Shown: positions 59,565-64,000 of the stretch, in pieces
Position numbering within the stretch: the stretch's first letter is position 1
Layout: each line of letters begins with the position of its first letter
Assembly: GCA_937927675.1 (NCBI GenBank)
Contig: CALBSG010000128.1
Coordinates: forward strand, 3,814 to 67,813
Direction: 5' to 3'
Length of the DNA stretch: 64,000 nt
DNA from: an uncultured Paracoccaceae bacterium
GTDB lineage: Bacteria > Pseudomonadota > Alphaproteobacteria > Rhodobacterales > Rhodobacteraceae
Notes under the pieces: generated by a model
What the model was told of the DNA's origin: nothing
What the model saw: the letters and a program-made list of their open reading frames with translations, nothing else
Databases searched by the model: none
Made by a program: the position numbers and the translations under genes

Positions 59565-60599
59565 ATGAAGACGCTGGCAATCCTTGGGGTCAAGAATGAA
59601 GCGGCCTTCCTGATCGAATGGCTGGCGCATCACCGGGCCGTCGGCTTCACCGATTTTCTGGTCTATTCCAATGATTGCAGCGACGGCACCGATGCCATGC
59701 TGGACCGTCTGGAGGCGATGGGCTGGCTGACCCATGTCCGCAACGACGGCCCCCATGACAAAGGACCGCAATGGGCGATGTTGAAGGCCGCAGACCGCCA
59801 TCCTCTGAAACAGGCGGCCGATTGGGTTTTGTTTTGCGACATTGATGAATTCGTCAATATCCATGTCGGCGATCACACCCTGCCCGCGCTTCTGGCCGCC
59901 CTGCCCCATGCCGACGCCATTGCGCTGACGTGGCGGATGTTCGGCAACGCCGGTGTGATCGGCTATGACGATCAGCCCGTGACCGAAACCTTTACCCGCG
60001 CCGCGCCGGAAACCTTGGCCTGGCCGTGGCGGGCGCAGCTGTTCAAGACCTTGTTTCGCAACACCGGCCATTACGGAAAACTGGGCGTGCACCGACCTCG
60101 CGCGCCCACGGCCGGCGGGGCGCCGCGCTGGTTTGACGGATCGGGGCGCGAGGTGCCGGATCTTGCCGCCAGCAGCCGGATCTTTTCCGATTATACCCGG
60201 CCGAACTATGGGCTGGTGCAGTTGAACCATTACGCGCTTGGCGCGATGGAAAGCTATCTTGTCAAATGCGACCGGGGCCGGGCCAACCGCGAAGCGGCGG
60301 GCTTTGACATGGGCTATTGGGTGGAGCGCAACCTGTGTGAGGTCGAGGATCGCTCGATCCTTGCGCTGGACAGCCGCAGCTTGCGGGCGGCGCTGCACGC
60401 CGATCCGGTGCTGGCCGATCTGCACCGCAAAGCCGTCCAATGGCGCAAGGCACGTTTCACCGCGCTGATGGCCGAAGAACCGTGGCGTGCGCTGTTCGGG
60501 CGGCTGTTGATGTGCCCGCCGTCGCGCGCGCTAGACCATGGCAGCGCCGCCGCCTTATTGGCACATTTGCGCCCAACCCCGGCGAAAAAACCCTGGTAA
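59565..60599 (+). CDS. Glycosyltransferase family 2-like protein
   Basis: A 344-residue protein of the Glyco_tranf_2_4 type: N-terminal nucleotide-sugar fold with VKNEAAFLIEWLAHHRAVG (residues 9-27), DxD motif DID at 92-94, and C-terminal HYALGAMESYLVKCDRG. Proteins of this type transfer sugars onto surface polysaccharides in Rhodobacteraceae. Acceptor and donor unknown. Followed by the alpha/beta-fold gene. Confidence 0.85.
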   Translation: MKTLAILGVKNEAAFLIEWLAHHRAVGFTDFLVYSNDCSDGTDAMLDRLEAMGWLTHVRNDGPHDKGPQWAMLKAADRHPLKQAADWVLFCDIDEFVNIHVGDHTLPALLAALPHADAIALTWRMFGNAGVIGYDDQPVTETFTRAAPETLAWPWRAQLFKTLFRNTGHYGKLGVHRPRAPTAGGAPRWFDGSGREVPDLAASSRIFSDYTRPNYGLVQLNHYALGAMESYLVKCDRGRANREAAGFDMGYWVERNLCEVEDRSILALDSRSLRAALHADPVLADLHRKAVQWRKARFTALMAEEPWRALFGRLLMCPPSRALDHGSAAALLAHLRPTPAKKPW

Positions 60600-60764
60600 T
60601 CGCGGCATTGCCGACGGCCCGGAAACGATGGCGTTGGGTTGTCCGTCTGGGGGAAACAAACTTCCTTGATCCTGCCTTGCTTCCACCGCGTGGGCGCAGG
60701 ACAGTGGGTGAAATTGGGCCGCCCACGTTGGGCCTGTTCCCATGGCCCGTGCAAGAGAATGATG

Positions 60765-61736
60765 ATGACCGATACCGACCCCCAGGACAAAGGCCTTGCC
60801 GCTGCGGACCTTGGCGACGCGGCGGGCGCCGCCCCGCACGACGCCGAGCGCGACGCGTTGTTTGCCCGGCTTGAGGCGTTGACCGCCGAGGAGGGCCATT
60901 TCGAGGCCTTGGGAACCCGCCACTGGGCGTTTTTCGAAGACGCCGGCACCACCCTGATCGTCACCTTCGATCAGCTTGGCGCGATCCTTGCCCGCGAAAC
61001 GACCATGCCTTGGGGCCATGCCATCGCGGCAGAGCGCGGCTGGTCGCATCTGTGCCTGATTGCCGATGGCCCGACGCTTTACCGCGATGCGGCGGTCTAC
61101 CGGCATTTCGACCGGCTGGTGGACGATGCCTTTTTCGAAGATTTTGACCGGGTGCTGTTCTACGGCCATGGGATTGGTGGCCACGCGGCCTGCGCTTATT
61201 CCGTCACGGCGCCCGGCGCGATGGTGCTGGCGCTGAACCCGGTCGCCACGCTGGCCCCAGCCGAAGCGCTGTGGGACCGTCGCAACCTTGCCGCCCGGCG
61301 GTTGGATTTCACCTCGCGCTATGGCTATGCGCCCGACATGCTGGAAGGCGCGGACAAGGTGGTGGTGATCCATGACCTTACCCTGCGCGAAGAGGCGATG
61401 CACTCTGCCCTGTTCCGTGCGCCTTGGGTCACACGGCTTTCCGCCCCGTTGATGGGTGATCGCATCGAATGGGCGCTGCGTCAGATGGGGGTGCTGCCCC
61501 AGATGATCGATCTGGCCATGGCGGGCAAATTGGATGCGGCCGCCTTTGCCAAATTGTGGCGCAAACGCCGGGCCTTTTCCCCCTATCTGCGCGCACTTTT
61601 GGACCGCAACGAGACCACTCGGCAGAAACATCGCGCCATCACGATCTGCGCCGCGATCACGCGCCGGCTGAAGGCCCCGTATTTTGCCCGCAAATTGGCC
61701 AAGCTGACGGGACAGAAGGAACCGGCACCGAAATAA
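60765..61736 (+). CDS. Alpha/beta-hydrolase-like protein with degenerate nucleophile elbow
   Basis: About 323 residues from 60765; three in-frame ATG codons (60759, 60762, 60765) make the exact start uncertain. The middle contains VLFYGHGIGGHAACAYS (131-147), which reads like an alpha/beta-hydrolase nucleophile elbow with Gly in place of the Ser of GxSxG, followed by LALNPVATL. The C-terminus is basic and helical. It is 165 bases downstream of the glycosyltransferase and may work with it. No family name is certain. Confidence 0.6.
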   Translation: MTDTDPQDKGLAAADLGDAAGAAPHDAERDALFARLEALTAEEGHFEALGTRHWAFFEDAGTTLIVTFDQLGAILARETTMPWGHAIAAERGWSHLCLIADGPTLYRDAAVYRHFDRLVDDAFFEDFDRVLFYGHGIGGHAACAYSVTAPGAMVLALNPVATLAPAEALWDRRNLAARRLDFTSRYGYAPDMLEGADKVVVIHDLTLREEAMHSALFRAPWVTRLSAPLMGDRIEWALRQMGVLPQMIDLAMAGKLDAAAFAKLWRKRRAFSPYLRALLDRNETTRQKHRAITICAAITRRLKAPYFARKLAKLTGQKEPAPK

Positions 61737-61739
61737 CCG

Positions 61740-62147
61740 TCAGCCGGGCATATCGACAAGCGCTTGCAGCGCGTCACGCCGCGCTTCGGTCAGCCGCGCC
61801 TTGCAGCCAAACAGCAGCATGGCCTGCGCAGAACCGCCATACATCACATAGCTTTCCGCCGTGCAGCTTTCGTCGCGGAAGGTCAGCCAAGCCGCCTGCG
61901 CTGCCGCCATCCGTTTGACCGCCCCGCGCTCATCTTCAGGCAGGTCGGCATCGATGGCGGCCAGAACCTCCATCGCTTGGGTCAGCACCTGCGACAGCTC
62001 TTTGTCCAGCCGGTCCCACTCCAGATAGGCACAATCGTTAAGGTCGGACTGCACCTCGGCCACGGCACATTCGATATCTTGGGCCCTTGCGGCAGACGGC
62101 AAAGCAAAGGCGGCCAAAAGGCCGATCACCACATACATAAAACGCAT
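61740..62147 (-). CDS. LprI-like periplasmic protein (DUF1311)
   Basis: A 135-residue exported protein with a signal peptide (1-22, ends SAARAQ) and a DUF1311/LprI-type domain: Cys27 and Cys38 ([21 protein letters not shown]), then [14 protein letters not shown] and [11 protein letters not shown]. Four cysteines probably form two disulfides. Relatives include lysozyme inhibitors. Convergent with the upstream gene, its stop 3 bases away. Confidence 0.85.
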   Translation of the reverse strand: MRFMYVVIGLLAAFALPSAARAQDIECAVAEVQSDLNDCAYLEWDRLDKELSQVLTQAMEVLAAIDADLPEDERGAVKRMAAAQAAWLTFRDESCTAESYVMYGGSAQAMLLFGCKARLTEARRDALQALVDMPG

Positions 62148-62456
62148 TTATCTCTTTCCAGCTTTTCGGGTCAGACGGCGGGCATTGGCCCTTGTTCTCC
62201 TGCCCACAGGGTGCATCGCGGCAAGTGCGATCTGTGGAAGACTGCCGCCTGCAAGGCCGGTCCGCAAGGCCGCCTCGCCCGCTTGAAGGCTGGCCGCGAC
62301 TTTTTCCACCAGCATCCGCCCGGCCTCCGCCTGCCCCATCGGCCAAAGCCCGGCAAACCCTGCCAGACGCAGGCCGATCACAAGCTGCGATTCGGCGGCG
62401 ATCCGTGTCGCCTCGACCGAAGCGCGCCAAAGGTCCAAGGGGTTCATGGGAAACAT
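62148..62456 (-). CDS. Small conserved protein of unknown function
   Basis: About 102 residues ([20 protein letters not shown] at the N-terminus), helical, with a basic C-terminus ([19 protein letters not shown]). Similar small proteins occur in Rhodobacteraceae without known function. It directly abuts the LprI-like gene downstream. Start uncertain between Met1 and Met4. Confidence 0.65.
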   Translation of the reverse strand: MFPMNPLDLWRASVEATRIAAESQLVIGLRLAGFAGLWPMGQAEAGRMLVEKVAASLQAGEAALRTGLAGGSLPQIALAAMHPVGRRTRANARRLTRKAGKR

Positions 62457-62594
62457 CGGGGTCCATCCTACCAAACTGGGGCAAGGCTGACGGGCTTTGG
62501 CCCGGACCGAAAGGGGGAAAAAGGTCGTATCGGGCGCAGGACGCGGGACATGGCTCTGGACGGGAGCTGGGCGATTGGACTATGGCCATGGGCC

Positions 62595-63638
62595 ATGACC
62601 CAGATCCTTACTCTTCGCCGCCCCGATGACTGGCACCTGCACCTGCGCGATGGCGCGATGCTGCGCGCCGTCTTGCCCGAAACCAGCCGCCATTTCGCCC
62701 GCGCGATCATCATGCCAAACTTGGTGCCGCCAGTGGTGACGGGCGCAGAGGCGGCGGCCTACCGCCACCGCATCCTTGCGGCCCTGCCCGAAGGCGCGAC
62801 GTTCGAGCCGCTGATGACACTTTACCTGACCGAAGGCACCGATCCGGCCGATGTGGCCGCGGCCCATGCCTCGGGTCTGGTCAAGGCGGTGAAGCTTTAT
62901 CCCGCGGGCGCCACCACGAACAGCCATGGCGGGGTGCGCGATCTGACACGCGTGATGCCGGTCTTGGAAAAGATGGCCGAGATCGGCCTGCCCTTGTGCA
63001 CCCATGGCGAGGTGGTGACCCCCGAGGTCGACATCTTTGACCGCGAGGCGGTGTTCATCGACACGGTGCTGGACCCGTTGCGCCGCCGCCTGCCCGAACT
63101 GCGCGTGGTGATGGAACATATCACAACGCAGGAAGGCGCCGATTATGCCCGTGCTGGGGGGCCGAACCTTGGCGCCACGATCACCACGCATCACCTGATC
63201 ATCAACCGCAACCACATCCTCGTGGGCGGGATCAAACCGCATTACTATTGCCTGCCGGTCGCCAAGCGCGAACATCATCGGCTGGCCCTGCGCCGCGCCG
63301 CAACCGGGGGCGAAAGCTGCTTCTTCCTTGGCACAGATTCCGCCCCGCATACGGACGCGCTGAAAGAACATGCCTGCGGTTGCGCGGGCTGCTTTACCGC
63401 GACGAACACCATGGCCCTTTTGGCGCATGTCTTTGAAGAAGAAGGTGCCTTGGACCGGTTGGAAGGCTTTGCCAGCCTGCACGGCCCGGCCTTTTATCGC
63501 CTGCCCGCCAATGACACGACAATCCGGCTGGTCAAACACGAACAGCCCCAAACGACGCCGGAAAAGATCCTGACCGAGGTCGGCCCCGTCACCGTCTTCA
63601 ACCCCGGCTTCCCCGTGCATTGGCACGTGGAAAGCTGA
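62595..63638 (+). CDS. pyrC: Dihydroorotase (class II)
   Basis: A 347-residue zinc amidohydrolase of pyrimidine synthesis. Metal ligands His14 and His16 (WHLHLRDG), carboxylated Lys100 (AVKLYPAG), His in LCTHGE and VMEHI, and catalytic Asp in LGTDSAPH are all present. The start at 62595 ([12 protein letters not shown]) matches the family; the frame is open far upstream but that part is non-coding in character. A dispersed repeat begins at the base after the stop. Confidence 0.95.
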   Translation: MTQILTLRRPDDWHLHLRDGAMLRAVLPETSRHFARAIIMPNLVPPVVTGAEAAAYRHRILAALPEGATFEPLMTLYLTEGTDPADVAAAHASGLVKAVKLYPAGATTNSHGGVRDLTRVMPVLEKMAEIGLPLCTHGEVVTPEVDIFDREAVFIDTVLDPLRRRLPELRVVMEHITTQEGADYARAGGPNLGATITTHHLIINRNHILVGGIKPHYYCLPVAKREHHRLALRRAATGGESCFFLGTDSAPHTDALKEHACGCAGCFTATNTMALLAHVFEEEGALDRLEGFASLHGPAFYRLPANDTTIRLVKHEQPQTTPEKILTEVGPVTVFNPGFPVHWHVES

Positions 63639-63671
63639 TTTCATCTTGGCAAAAATATCCCCGCCGGAGGC
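63639..63671 (-). repeat. Dispersed intergenic element, copy 6
   Basis: On the minus strand GCCTCCGGCGGGGATATTT followed by TTGCCAAGATGAAA, immediately adjacent to the pyrC stop codon and pointing towards it. Confidence 0.7.
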
Positions 63672-63703
63672 TCCGCCACCGGCCACCGGCAGCACCGTCA
63701 CGC

Positions 63704-64000
63704 TTAAAGCCGCGGCAGATCCACCACGCCCTTTTTCAAGATAAAACACCCATATGGCCCGGGGTCAGATGTGCGGATGATCGCAAACGCCCGCTTTGCC
63801 GCGGCGTAAAACGCAAACCGCTCTAATGCCTGCACCTGCACTGGCCGCCCCTCGGCGCGGTCAAACACCGCCTGCATCAGCCCGAAAATCGGCACCACCC
63901 CGGTGGGGTCGCCCACCACTTGCATCCGGCTGACCGGCGCATCAACAAAACTGTCCAGCGGCATCAGCGATAAAATCGCCGCCCCCACCGCAGGCAGATC
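63704..64000 (-). CDS. fucU: RbsD/FucU-family sugar mutarotase, C-terminal fragment
   Basis: Frame open to the window end; 98 C-terminal residues are visible. The segments LMPLDSFVDAPVSRMQVV, ERFAFYAAAKRAFAIIRTSD and CFILKKGVV match the L-fucose mutarotase (FucU) pattern, including the catalytic-type Tyr in ERFAFY and a late His/Tyr site region. It would interconvert sugar anomers; the actual sugar is unknown. The start lies beyond the window. Confidence 0.75.
   Translation of the reverse strand, partial: DLPAVGAAILSLMPLDSFVDAPVSRMQVVGDPTGVVPIFGLMQAVFDRAEGRPVQVQALERFAFYAAAKRAFAIIRTSDPGPYGCFILKKGVVDLPRL

Overview
The window looks like chromosomal DNA of an alphaproteobacterium of the family Rhodobacteraceae (Rhodobacter/Gemmobacter/Tabrizicola-like). 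This rests on high-GC coding throughout, a ctrA gene next to its inhibitor gene sciP, LexA boxes of the GTTC-N7-GTTC type, a Rhodobacter-type ferredoxin-NADP reductase, a DUF2849-cysI-cysH-DUF934 sulfite-reduction operon, and the gene order pyrH-frr-uppS-cdsA-dxr-rseP-bamA-skp-fabZ-lpxA-lpxI-lpxB. It is dense, mostly core genome. No rRNA, tRNA, CRISPR array, prophage or insertion sequence was seen.

Layout. 1-1060: end of a cytochrome c maturation operon (ccmF fragment, ccmH). 1103-3610: Lrp-type regulator divergent from arginase and ornithine cyclodeaminase (arginine to ornithine to proline). 3607-9916: KamA-like radical SAM enzyme, gyrA, a damaged small ORF, trmFO and gluQ. 9940-15418: hisI, a NifU/IscU-like scaffold, an SOS-type small membrane peptide with a structured 3' region, recG and ligA. 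15479-17821: ctrA, sciP, mnmA. 17873-30019 (minus): the envelope and lipid A supercluster, with a 45-codon membrane ORF between rseP and bamA. 30150-38530: miaA, an AraC-type regulator and a dipeptide-type ABC transporter operon. 38763-45506: lytic transglycosylase, ssb, a MIP18-family Fe-S protein, a SatD-like protein coupled to a DUF3307 membrane protein behind a 29-bp-periodic operator-like array, an A-type Fe-S carrier, tpiA, an EamA transporter and a cytochrome P450. 45588-50865: an AT-richer porin, xdhC plus a molybdopterin-binding protein, infC with an AUA start, an Ala-rich anchored protein, and fpr. 50971-54664: assimilatory sulfate reduction operon facing an Lrp-type regulator. 54737-64000: a large repeat-rich OmpA-domain protein, a VWA/MoxR pair, a glycosyltransferase, an alpha/beta-fold protein, an LprI-like protein, pyrC and the end of a FucU-type mutarotase gene.

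How genes work together. The lipid A, outer-membrane assembly and isoprenoid genes form one long minus-strand run with repeated 1-4 base overlaps, implying translational coupling. The cys genes convert APS to sulfide, with Fpr as a plausible electron source through ferredoxin. ctrA and sciP form a cell-cycle/motility switch.

The least explained parts are: (i) the LexA-box-flanked 40-residue membrane peptide followed by a structured RNA and terminator (10799-11125); (ii) four GCAAG-N8-CTTGC dyads at an exact 29-bp period in front of satD (40628-40743); (iii) a 23-bp perfect inverted repeat spanning the gyrA stop codon and removing the start of the next ORF; and (iv) six copies of a dispersed intergenic element around GGAGTATTTGGGCCAAGATG, one of which supplies the miaA start codon.
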